DNA from: Anniella stebbinsi
Taxonomy: Eukaryota; Chordata; Lepidosauria; Squamata; Anniellidae
Assembly: GCA_029215795.1 (NCBI GenBank)
Contig: JARDYH010000002.1
Coordinates: 21,817,001-21,881,000, forward strand
Direction of reading: 5' to 3'
Length of the DNA: 64,000 bases
In this document: positions 37,401 through 49,992 of the stretch, one piece after another
How positions within the stretch are numbered: position 1 is the first letter of the stretch
Layout: each line of letters begins with the position of its first letter
Program-made: the position numbers and the translations under genes
Notes under the pieces: model-generated
Databases searched by the model: none
The model's input: only the letters and a program-made list of their open reading frames with translations
Told to the model about the DNA's origin: nothing

Positions 37401-40400
37401 AGTCATAGCTTCCAATGGGTCATTCACAATTAGTATTGAAAGGAAAAAAGCTTTCTAGATTTTTTTTTTTAAAAAAAGTATTGGAATAAGAGGGATTGGC
37501 TTCTCCTTTCTTCTGATCTGATGGTAGAAATCTGACCCTATGATGCTATGTAATTCTCCTTCCTCATCCTCCTCAGCCAGAATGGTTATTGCCACGATTT
37601 CCCTAACTCGCTCGTATTTTTCATGGTACTGGTTCTTTCGCTATTTGAAGTAGATGCCCTGTTTGCAGAACCTTATAATGGGACAAGCACCGGAAGGTAA
37701 ACTTGATATATTTATGGTTTGTCTAGAGGTAGCAATGGGAAAACCCCCAACTTCCAATCTTTAATACTTCAAATTTCTGAACTCTGTTTTGAACCAATTC
37801 TCATCAAAACCCAAATAGAGATTCAAAACCCCTCCACCCCCAACAAATGGTTCCTTAACCATGTAATACTGACCCCCTTTTTAATGTTATATGCACACAC
37901 TCCCATCCTTCCATCCCCTATTCCCACATGGTGAAGATGAAGACTTTAGCAGCATTTAGTTTTGCTTTCACAAAATCTCAGGTTGTCATTGCATATGAAA
38001 CAGAAGTTATGCATTATAACAAATTCTCATTGGTTTCAAGACAAGCCAACTTCAAACCATGGGTTATGAAGATGGCTTGTTAAACTAACCAGAGGTGGCC
38101 CTCTCCCTCCCTCCCTCCCTCCCTCTCTCAAATTACTATCTCTTTCAGCTACGGCTGAATGGCAATACTTGCAATTAAAGTGTTTGTTAGTATCTATGTT
38201 TGGCCCTGCCGCTTTTATAGCATCAGAGTCTCCATCATTACTGAAAGTACTTGTTTAGGCTGGTCAAGGAAAGCAATCCATGTCGATAAATTGCTGAATA
38301 AATATGATATACAGGGTTCTAAGCAGGAATGGAATAAGGAACTGGATTGTCCCATTTTGCATGATTAATGGATTGCCTCTTTGATGTCTATACCGGTTGC
38401 ATCTTACTCAGCAAAAACACTTGTTTTGCATCTATTGGATGCTGCAACATCTCTTTAATAAAGGTTTGTATAATTTAGCTAATTGTTGGCGGTGCAATGC
38501 AGCTAATGCTTCTTTTACACATATGTTTTGGCAATGTCTGGTAGTTGCTTCTTTTTGGAAGGTTATTATATGGATACATTTTGTATTGAAACAATCTTTA
38601 ATTGGCTGGGAGATGACAGTGGCCCGATATGGGCTCAGGCTCTCCCAGCTGGGTACTGTGTTAGTGAGCAGGTGAGGGAAAGTGGGCGGGGGGGCGGAGT
38701 AGCTGTGGTCTACAAAAATCATCTTAACCTGACCAGACATCCTGTCCGGCAACTGAATCACATTGAGTGTGTGTACCTGAGTCTGAAGACCAGGGATAGA
38801 CTAGGGATTCTGTTAGTGTACCGGCCACCCCGCTGCCTGTCAGACTCCCTGGCCGAGCTCACAGAACTGGTCTCGGAGCTGGTGTTGGATTCGCCCAGGC
38901 TCTTGGTCCTGGGCGATTTCAACATCCCATTCGAGGCCAGTTTGTCAGGTGGAGCTCGGGAGTTCATGGCATCCATGACAAACATGGGCCTATCCCAATT
39001 GGTCTCTGGACCCACACATTCAGCAGGTCACACTATCGACGCTGTTTTCAGTTCCGAACAGACGGATCTGTGGGCGGAGGTACTGAATACCTCCGAATTG
39101 TCATGGACAGACCATTTTCTGGTCAGGGTTAGTATCACGGCTACCACCCGTCCCTGCAGGGGTGGCGGACCAATTAAGATGGTCCGCCCTCGAAGGCTGA
39201 TGGATCCTTCTGGATTCCAGAAAGCCTTGGAGGGTTCCATGGCTGGTATCGTCGACGATCCTGTAGAAGCCCTGGTCAATAGATGGAATCAAGACCTAAC
39301 TAGGGCTATCGACACGATCGCCCCCAAACGTCCTCTCCGGCCCGCTTCTAATAGGGCGCCCTGGTATACAGAAGACCTCAGGGAGTTGAAGCGGAAAGGA
39401 CGATGACTGGAGCGCCGATGGCGGAAAACTCGACTTATATCTGACAAGACACGACATAGAGAACATCTTCATTTCTATGGAGTGGCAATACGTGCAGCGA
39501 AGAAAGCTTTCTTCTCTGCACGCATTGCGTCTGCGAATTCACATCCAGCAGAACTGTTCAGGGTGGTGAGGGGTCTAACTCAGGCTCCTTCTCCCCTGAA
39601 TCCGATTTTAGAGCCTTCGGCAGTTCGCTGTGATGCCTTTAACGATCATTTCTCAGATAAAATCTCTCGGATAAGAGCCGACTTAGATGCCATTGTTATA
39701 GCAGAGGTTGACAGTGGAGTGTCCAGTGACTCCGCGAGCAGGATTACACTTGATCAGTTTCAGTTAGTGAGTACCGAGGACGTGGACAAGGTACTTGGAT
39801 GTGTGAGGAAGACGACTTGCCCTCTCGATCCCTGTCCTTCCTGGCTGGTCGTCCAGGGAGGAGATGCAGTTAGATCACATCTACAGCATATCATTAATGC
39901 ATCTCTCAGGGAGGGGAGCTTTCCATCATGTTTAAAAGAGGCGGTGGTAAGGCCGCTTCTAAAAAAGCCCTCCCTGGATCCCCTGGACCTTAATAACTAC
40001 AGGCCAGTATCAAATCTTCCATTTTTGGGCAAGGTGATCGAGAGAGCAGTTGCTTTTCAACTCCAGGCAGTCTTGGATGACACTGATTTTCTAGACCCAT
40101 TTCAAACCGGCTTCAGAGCAGGATACGGAGTTGAGACCGCTTTGGTCGCCTTAGTAGATGATCTACGCCTTAGTATCGACAGGGGGAGTGTGTCCCTGCT
40201 GGTACTCTTGGACCTCTCAGCGGCTTTCGATACCATCGACCATGGTATCCTTCTGGAGCGCCTGGGGGAATTGGGAATCAGGGGCACTGTGCTTCAGTGG
40301 TTCCGATCCTATCTCTCAGGCAGGCTCCAGATGGTGATGCTTGGGGATAGCTGCTCTTCAAAAAAGGAGCTGCTATGTGGTGTACCACAAGGTGCCATCC

Positions 40401-41454
40401 TTTCCCCAATGCTGTTTAACATTTACATGAAACCGCTGGGAGAGATCATCCGGAGGCATGGGGCAGGGTGCTATCAATACGCTGATGACACCCAAATATA
40501 TTTCTCTATGCCTTCGACAACATCGTCAGCTAAGGATAGTGTGTCTCCTCTGAATGAATGCTTGGAGGCGGTAATGGGCTGGATGAGGAAAAACAAACTG
40601 AAACTGAATCCAGACAAGACGGAGGTGCTTGCTGTCAAAGGCCCCAACCTGGGTCTGGAGGTGTATCAACCAGTTCTGGATGGGGTTACACCCCCCCTGC
40701 AAGATTGTGTTCGCAGCTTGGGGGTACTCCTGGATCCGTCGCTCCAGATGACAGCTCAGATTGATGCGACGGCCAGGAGTGCCTACTATCAGCTTCGGCT
40801 GATACCCAGCTGCGCCCCTTCCTAGAGTTGGAAGACCTAAAGACGGTAGTGCACGCACTGGTAACTTCGAGGTTCGACTTCTGCAATGCACTGTACGTAG
40901 GGCTACCTTTGTGCCTAGTCCGGAAACTTCAACTTGTTCAAAATATGGCAGCCAGGTTGGTCACTGGTACATCTAGGGGTGATCACATCACACCAGTTTT
41001 AAAATCGCTTCATTGGCTGCCAATCAGTTTCCGGGCGAAGTATAAAGTGTTGGTTATTACCTTTAAAGCCCTACATGGTTTGGGTCCAGGGTACCTGCGG
41101 GATCGCCTTCTCCCGTACAATCCACCCCGCACACTTAGGTCCTCTGGGAAGAATTTACTCAAGCTAGCCAGAACTAGGCTGGCGGGTGTTACCCAGAGGA
41201 CCTTCTCTTCCATCGCTCCCAGACTATGGAATGGTCTGTCGGAGGAGGTTAGACAAATTGACAGTCTTCATGAATTTAAGAGAGTCATGAAGACTGTCCT
41301 CTTCTGACAGGCCTATCCAGATGAATTTTAAGATCTTTTTAATGTTGTATTTTTCTCTTGTTTTTAAATTTTTTTTTAACTGTTGTGATTTTTATGTTTT
41401 ATATTGTTGTTGTTCCCCGCCTCGATCCGGAGGGAGAGGCGGGCTACAAATAAA

Positions 41455-41499
<45 letters not shown>

Positions 41500-44400
41500 C
41501 TGATGTACATGCTCTTTTAAATTATCTATCTATCTTGGAAATTAACAAAAAAAAAAACCTAAACATTGCTGAAGAAGGGAGGGTGTGAACCAAAATCTTG
41601 CTTGGGCTTATTTTAGCTCTGTGCAGGTAGTGTTAAATCATTGTTCAGTGTTATGAGTGAACACATTCAACATGTGTGCATGTATAAATACAGATTTTAT
41701 AAATATTGAAATGAGAATTTACTCATCCTTGTGGCAATTTACCTCTTTTTTTCGTTGTACCGATTTAATGCTGACAGAAATGGTAGGACTCTTTGAAACC
41801 ACAAATGGATCTTCACAGTAATCTTTAACATAAAATAAACATAATTAGTAAGAAAAAAATAAATTACTAAGGTGACAATTCGGTCCCTTGCCACATCCTT
41901 CCCCTCCCCACCACTGACCCACCCTTCTCTTGTTAATGCACTTGCTGCTTGCAGATTACAGTCAGTCTCTTAGGATTGTTCATACTCTGAGGCCAGCAGC
42001 TCTTAAACTTTGACAAGTGGGATCTATGTCAAAATGTTGCAATGCATGTTTGTACCCTAAGAGGACTACTTATATTCATAGCTCCACACAGTTTGGAACA
42101 TGAATGTTGTAGTGATGTTCAGACCTCTGTAGCCTTTTTTCTTCCATCTCCCCCACTCAAATGTCATGCCTTCCCCAGAGTCCTCATCATCGGAGGACGA
42201 AGAGGAAGGGCAAGCTCCAGGAGATCCTGGGGAAGGGACTAGCAGCAATGTAGGACAAGACCCCTTACTTTCAGGGGGCAGGCAAGATCCTATAAAGCCC
42301 CTGTAACAGAGTCAGACAGTGATGAAGGAGATCATGAGGCTCCTCCAACCCCAGCTGAGTGCAGGCTAATGAGAGTCAGGGATCAGGGTCAGCAGGCCAG
42401 AGCTCGGAAGCTGCTGATCTAATTGCCAGCACTTGGTGTCAGTTGTTAAAAGGTTCAGAGCAGCCCAGGAAAGATGCTGGAAACAATGTACAAACCCCAG
42501 TGTTCATGACCCTTTGGTGAATCTTGACCCCTTGGATTGCGACACCAACTCTGCTTGTATCTAAGCTTTACTCTGTGACTGCATGATTCAACTCTGTTGG
42601 TGTCCCAGGCAACTGAGAAATTCCAGCTGAAGTTTTTTTTGGCTCAGCCTCCTCATTGATAAGGACAGTTATAAATCTCTGCTCTTAGCTGGCAAATGCT
42701 GTCACTCAAGACCTTTTCCTGCTGTGCTAGACCGCACTAAAGGGCAACCAGCCTCAAACCTGTACACTTTCTAACAGGGATGGGGAAGTGAAAATGGATG
42801 GGGGTCAGATGATCACACAGTCTAGCTCTCTGTGGGATGAATGATGTCACAGGGAGGGGCCAAACCCCTTGTTGCCATTTGGTCCTTGGCCAATGTGCTA
42901 GGTGGATGAAAACAGAGAAAATCCATAAAAAGTTCAAGGTTTTTCAGAATCCCGACAGACACACCCAGTGAGTCCGCCAGGACTTGGCTTTGCCTGCCCT
43001 GCATCCTCTCTCCAATGGGGAAAGGCACAGGGCAGGCAAATCCACCCCAACATGCGAGGTAGATGATACACCCGATGCATCGGCCTGGTGGCTTCGTCTC
43101 CCTGGCGCCTTCTCCCATTGGGGAGAAGATGCAGGGCAGGCAAACCAAACTGTGAGAGGCACACAAATGGAAGGGACTCAGCTGGCGCTTGCAAGGACTC
43201 CTGCAAGTTCCATCAGAGTGCTTTGCTCGCCCTTTGCCTTCCCTGCCAAGACAAGCAAAGTGCACATGGCTGGTGCTTGCAGGAGCTTCTGCAAGCGCTG
43301 TCCAAGTGCACAGCTGCTACTCTCCCAGAGAAATCCCCTTGTTGTCTCCAATCTGTGATCTAAGATAACAAGGGGATTCCCAATTCCCCTTAACACAGTA
43401 TATGGAGGAATCATCAAAGAAACCTTCAGCTTTTTAGTGATTTTTCTCTATTTTCATCACTGTCACAGGAACAATCCAAAAATACACTAAGAGCAGCTGT
43501 TTTACAGGTATAATCCCAGGTGGAATCAGGGAGGAGTGAAGCAGTGGTTCTACCACCACATCCCAAGCCTTGCTGGCTCACACCAGCTATGTCAGTGAGG
43601 GGCAGTTTTGCCAGGCTATCTATTTTAAATCCTTCCCCTACACCCCCATGTAGTGAAAGCTTCAAGCTGGTATAGCTGAAGGGCTCAACCCAGGGCTCCT
43701 GTCGGAAGAATGGCTCCACCCACCCACATATGCTTATGCTGCCAGGGCCTTATGCTTGCAATCACTGCCAAGAACACTTTCCATCCTGAGTTCTCTGCAG
43801 GCAGGTGTGAGCTGCTAGAGTGGACGGCCCTATCTACACCTAAAGGTGTGGGGGGAGGATCGCGGACTTACTTGCTTCCGCAATCCTCCCCCAAGGTTTA
43901 AAAAGAAGCACGATGTCACAGGAGGAAAGGGATATTGGCCCGCCATTTTTTTTAAAGAGAGAGGAGCTGGCGAAGGTAAGGGAATCCCCCCCCAAACTCC
44001 GTGCCCACCCACCCATCCGCCATCCTTGCTTCCCCTCCCCCCCATGGGCACAGAGCCACCTGTTTTAGGTGCCTGTTTTAGGACCTGGGACGGTGGGAAA
44101 ACCGGGATATTGCTGGTTTTGGTTATCCCGGGTCATCTCTAGGTCGTCCCCGGGATCCCCTGTGCATCATTTAGAAGCACAGGGATGACCCCAGGATAAA
44201 TCTCTGGTGTAGACATGGCCAGAGTCTCCCTGATAGCAGAGCTCCTACTTGCTGGAGGGAGGATACCTCCACCCCAGCTAGAGGCTCTGCCTGGCTTTAA
44301 CAAAGGATAAAAATAAATGAGAAGCTAAAAATTAGAATACGAATTTTGAAGAAAATGCCGGTTTTTGTATTATTCTTGTAGCAGTACTTTAAAGAGTCTA

Positions 44401-47400
44401 TGTTACAGAAAGCTGTAGTTATACATTTCCCATATTAAAAAGTGGCATTATTTAAAATACTTTTAATTTAACTAACCTTCATTTTCAGATGCCCCATCTA
44501 CTTCATTTGGTATGAATCCTCCCATTTCTTCTCTCAAACCTGCATCAAAACCTGTTCCTCCAATCTCTATGCCATATGTTACAGAATGCCCCTTGAAATT
44601 AATTTCTTTCTTCTCAGACTGCTTTTCATCGAAGGTTCTGTATTTTAGGAAAGATTATAAAAACAGAAGCTTGTAGTCCACATTTCTTGACATCATCCCC
44701 AGCTTCATGGCATTGTAAGCTCTTATACCAAACTGAATACAGAATTATTACCTTGGAGCACTTTCAGAAGGTTCACCATAGGCATGTCCATCTTGGGTAC
44801 CAACTGGAGTCCCAACTGATGGAGAATAGCCTGTATCCACACTACTGTCTTTCTCTAGCTTGGATCTAAGAGCTAAGAAATGGGTACTTGCAGACTGTTT
44901 GTGTGGTTTCTAAAAAAAGAATACATATGGTTTATGCATTGAAATGTGACTTTCAATATTTCATTAGAACTGCTACGATATTGCCTCTCTGTATATATTC
45001 ATTTCCTGATCCAGCAGCAGAGATTTCCCTCCATAAGAAGATTTCATTGTGCATGCAACTAATGTGGATCCTCATTATTATGCTCCTCTAGACCCTCTGA
45101 ACTGGCTGGATATGGGATTTTTATATGGATCTCCACTGATGGCATTTGAAATCATGTACAAGTAGCAGTGTGCAACTAGATTTGAATTGAGATTAAATTT
45201 GTCTCACCTCTAGAATCATCTTTAGTCCTACGGCCATGTTTAAAATTAAATCTGATAGATTTGTCTCAAATACATTATTTAATTAGGCCATATCTTAAAG
45301 ACCTTCTCCTGAGTATTGATAAATCGAATTCTAAGTGCGCAATCCTAGAGATAGTCAGCAGCCCCCAAAGTCTGGTCACCCTACATTTTTGCTAGATGAG
45401 CAATTTAGGCCATCTAGTGAAGGATTCCAGGATGGGGAGGGAAGGAAGCTGGAGTGCACACAGGAAGCTGTGTATCACAGCTTCTCCGGTCTCCTCCCCT
45501 CCCTTGGGACTGCTCCCTTTCCTGTCTCTGCACTCCATTTACGTGTGCAGAGATGTAGCCAGAACAGAGAGAAATGCGCCAGCTACGGGCAGGGGAGGGG
45601 TGGGGAGTGCAGTTTCTGGGCTCCCAGGTTGGGTTCCAGCAACCAAAAAATCCTATGTCCCTCAGACCCAGTCTAGGGGACATAGGATTGCTCCCTCCAT
45701 GTTTTTTCTTCATAGAAAGCTTTGCTTCTGTATTAAGTTACCCAACTGCTATATTCAGTTTTAATTAACTTCCCAAACCAGACTTAAAAAATATGAATCT
45801 AATGGTACTTAGATATGCCAAGTATTTTATTAAACCAATACCATAGCCTAGCATTTATCACTCAAGTCTTCAGGGCCATCTAAATGCATTACAGAAAGAA
45901 CTTCTGCATTCATGGAATGTTTGTTATTTCCTAGCAACTGCTTTAGAGATGGGTTGATTCCTTGCCATTCTAAACACTCAGCCAACATGAAAGAACCCTA
46001 AGCAATCAGAAACAAAGAAGGCATGAAAGCATTTGCTATAAACATTTTGGATTAATTTATTTCCATAATGAAGTTGACCCATCTGCAATATATTCATCTA
46101 AATATGTTTCTCATAAAAGTAAAAATAAATAAATAATGATATTATTCCCTAAAAATACAACTGAACCCTACAGGATCAAAGAAATCCAGAAACCAGCCTT
46201 TTCTTAATAGGCAACCTAAGGGTTTCCTACATTCTAAATGTATATGGGTAGGTCAAGAGAAAGTCAAATTTAAAAGGTAATACAGTGCAAGATCAACCCT
46301 CTGTATGATCATCTTCATGTGTCAGCAAGAGAGTCCAAAGATGATGGATGTCATACTTTGAACACACCGAGTCCCAAAAAACTTTCTCAGGAGCACAATT
46401 CTACTTTCCCAGGCATTTTATTTTCAAAACAAATTGCTGGTTCTTTTTCCAGTTGCCACTGTGGCAGCAACAAAACAGTTCTCCAGTGGGCTCTGGGGAG
46501 CCCCTCAGTGGGAAACAGGAAACAGCCCTCCCAGTGGGTTCTGGGGAGGGCAGTGTGGCCTCCCTAACCCCTGGACGTTGCCCACCCCTATAGTAGTGGG
46601 GCTCACACGATAATCCTATAAATGTTTACTCAGAAATTCAACTGAATTCAATGGCGTTTACTCCCAAATAAGTGTGCATATGTTTGTAGCCTGATTAGTG
46701 AACCACAAAAACTTGTACTACTGTATAGACGCTTAGTTTGTTTTCCTAGCACTCAAGAGAGATGGCAAGAAGGCGGTCTGATTATATACGTTGGTACTTA
46801 CAGTGCATAATAGTCACTGGGAGCCTACTTTCTGGGGAAATTGCATTTAAAATATGATACAGAATACTTACAATGCTGTGTCAACCATTTGAATTTGGAC
46901 AATGTCTACTCTAAAGTTGTCTTTCTGTATGCAGATTTTTATTGGCATGCAGACTACTACGCATTGAATGGGATCCAAACCTGCTGTGAAGCACCCAGAA
47001 AGCTTTGGCTATTGGGCAGTATAGATATGAAATATATACATACATAGATACATACATAAAGCTTTGTAGGTTTGATTTCTCTTGCTTACCCAAAGGCATA
47101 CATTCTGGTCTTGTGATTTGTTGTAGTAATGTTGTTCTAAAATCCACAAAGATGCAAGTATGGCGGATGCAGAAGTTTTAACATGCATCATAGGCCGGCA
47201 TTCGTGATATGGCTCTGTTGAGATGGAATCATAAAGCAGTCTCCTATCAGACCATCTAATCATCCATTCAAGCAAGCGAGATACATTGTTAAATTTAAAC
47301 TTCATCTCTGGAGTTGGTTCCTCTCTCTGTATAACATCATTCACCTGAATTGCTTTGTAGAAATATTTATGAATCGGAGCTGTTTTGAGGATTGAAGAAG

Positions 47401-49945
47401 CTTGTTCAGACCAACGCTGAGTTAATACTGGTGTAAGAGTTATTTCTTTACTTGACTCATGTGCACCATAAATGGACTGCTGGCTTAGACCAAATAATCC
47501 TGTTTTTGTCGGGGGTCTCATCACCGAGTCGTGAACAGAAGGTTCAATTCGTTGTTGAATGGAAACAGGCAGTGTTTGTTTTTTAGAATCTTTTTTCTTT
47601 TCAGAACACAAAGGAGCTACTTTAGAATCACTGGGCTCAAAAACAAGAGCATAGCAAGAACCAGCTCTAAATACATTTTGGCCTTTAGTTCTGATCTGCT
47701 TACGTTTCAGTGTTGTATGAACATCAAAAACAAGAGAGTTGAGTTCACGTTCTCTAAGAAGTGCTGAAAAGCTTATCAAAAAAGGAATCGCAGAATCTTT
47801 GTGACTGAGCAGGTCTCTTTCAAGCATGTAAGTTAAAAAGAGGTCTAAAAACTTAATGTATTCATCATCATCACGTTCAAATTCCCATTCACCAACTAGA
47901 GGCAAAAAGTGCTGATTGGAGAGGTCATTATTGTTCTCTGTTTTGTTACTTCTTCCTTCCACAGTGAAGTGTTTTAATTTTTCAGTAGTTTTATGATATC
48001 CTGTCAATTCTCCTGCATGGTTGGGAACCTCTCTGCAACAGGGAAAATCACAACAATGGAGATTAAAAAGGACAACCAACTAACAAACTACTCCTTTTCC
48101 TTCCAAAGCAAACTAATTCAATTCATAAACACTGGTTTTCTGTTTTCAATACAGGTAAGGGAGCAATCCTATGTATCTGAGGGGCAATAGGATACTGGGG
48201 ATCCCCCACTATGAGGTCTGAGGGAGTCAGAAAAGAGAGTCAGAGATCCAACCCCCTCCCCCAACCCTCACAGTTGCCACAGAAAGAACTGCGGCAACTG
48301 GCCTCGTGATGGGAGAAAAGGGGACATTTTTGTGGGAGGAGAAGAGACCAGAGAGGGGCCAGAATATGAGCTATGTTGAGGCCTCTCCAGTGTCCTTTTC
48401 TCCCCCTTTGAAGTGCTGTTCCTAGTCCATCTAGCGAAAAATGCAAGGCGGGAGGATGGGGAGGTAAATATTGGCTCCGCTGTTCCTCCCATCCTGAACT
48501 GGAAGATCTGAACCCTTCTAGTTCACCGACTTCCAATCATCAAGGGCGCAATTGTTAGGACTGTGCCCTAAAATAACTTCTGGGGGAAAAAACTATCTAG
48601 CTGTGACTGAAATTCCTAGATTAAAATAATCCTGCATAAATTATGGCTCTCAAACTAATGTTAATTACACTGGTAAACTGCAAAAAGAATGTATTAAATA
48701 GGGTTTTCACTCACGGTTTCATAATATGTTTATTATGCGTTTCTAATAGGGACACAAACTTTTCTGTGAATGAGGGCTGGAATTAGATTTACAATACTCC
48801 AGTATTGTTGTGCTCTCTGCGGAGATTCCATATAATCCCCAGGCACCAATGGAGCCCAAAAGGAGCAGAACCAGAATGACACAGTGCTTTCAGGCTGCAA
48901 TTATATGCACACATATCTTGGGAGCAAGCCCCACTGAACATGCTATAACTTAGTTCCAAATAAATAGGCATAAGATTGCACTGTTAGAGTAACATGAGAC
49001 TGTTCCAGGAAAAAGGTTGCTGCCCCAGTATTAACCTCCTATGAAAGGATGGAAAGTGAAATGAGACTATATTCTTATACACTATAATCTCATGTTGAAC
49101 TGCTTGCCCACCCCCAAACTGGACTAACTGGCAGCAATTGCCTTGGGGTGGGGGTGGGAGAGAAGAAAGAGCAACAGGAGCAAGTGAAGGGAACAACAGG
49201 GCCTGCTCCAATTGGACTGCCCATTCCCCAAAAGGTTAACTGACATTAAACTGCCCTGTGGGGAAGAAGGTATGAGGGAGACAGGAGCTTGCCAAGGGGA
49301 CATCAGGGCCTGCTCCAGTTGGACTGCCCCACCCTCAGGAAATGAGAGGTGAAGCAGGGCCTTTCCACCAGCCCTGCTGAAAATCTATTTATTTTCCTTT
49401 TCCCTCCCAATCCTTTGTTCCTTGTGTGTTATGTCTTTTTAGATTGTAAGCCAGCAAACAGGAACTGTCTTATTTTACTGATTGGTTGTAAACTGCTCCA
49501 GGAGAGGTGTTTTTTTTTTTTTTTTTGCTGAGGAGTGGGATGAAAGTACTTTAAATAAAAACAAAAGTAGATATATTCAGAAATATTACAAACTCTTACT
49601 TGTGATCTTCTTGCATCAGAGAAGGAACATATTTTCTGGTTTCCTCCATCAGCAATGCTTCAGAGAGTGAATCTGCTGTTTCAGTATCGCTATAAATCTG
49701 AGGGTTTCCCAAATCGGAGACTGTGCTTCTGCTTAGACTAGTCCCCAATGAAAACTGATCATAGCAATGAACTCCAGGATCTTGCAGCTCCTCTTCTGGT
49801 GGCTCCCAGATGTTTCTCTGATGGGGCCCTATGTTTCTTATCACACGCTTTAATGTTTTCACATTCACTTTCTGAGCAGTCTGTATAACAACAGACATCA
49901 TTTCTTCACTGTTGGGGCCTAACCATAAAGACAGGGAATTTGTTG

Positions 49946-49992
<47 letters not shown>

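Noticed and set aside
42042..42248. Acidic/basic overlapping ORFs near 42.1-42.25 kb as a gene
   Set aside because: Short, both strands open by composition, no splice signals or recognisable domain.
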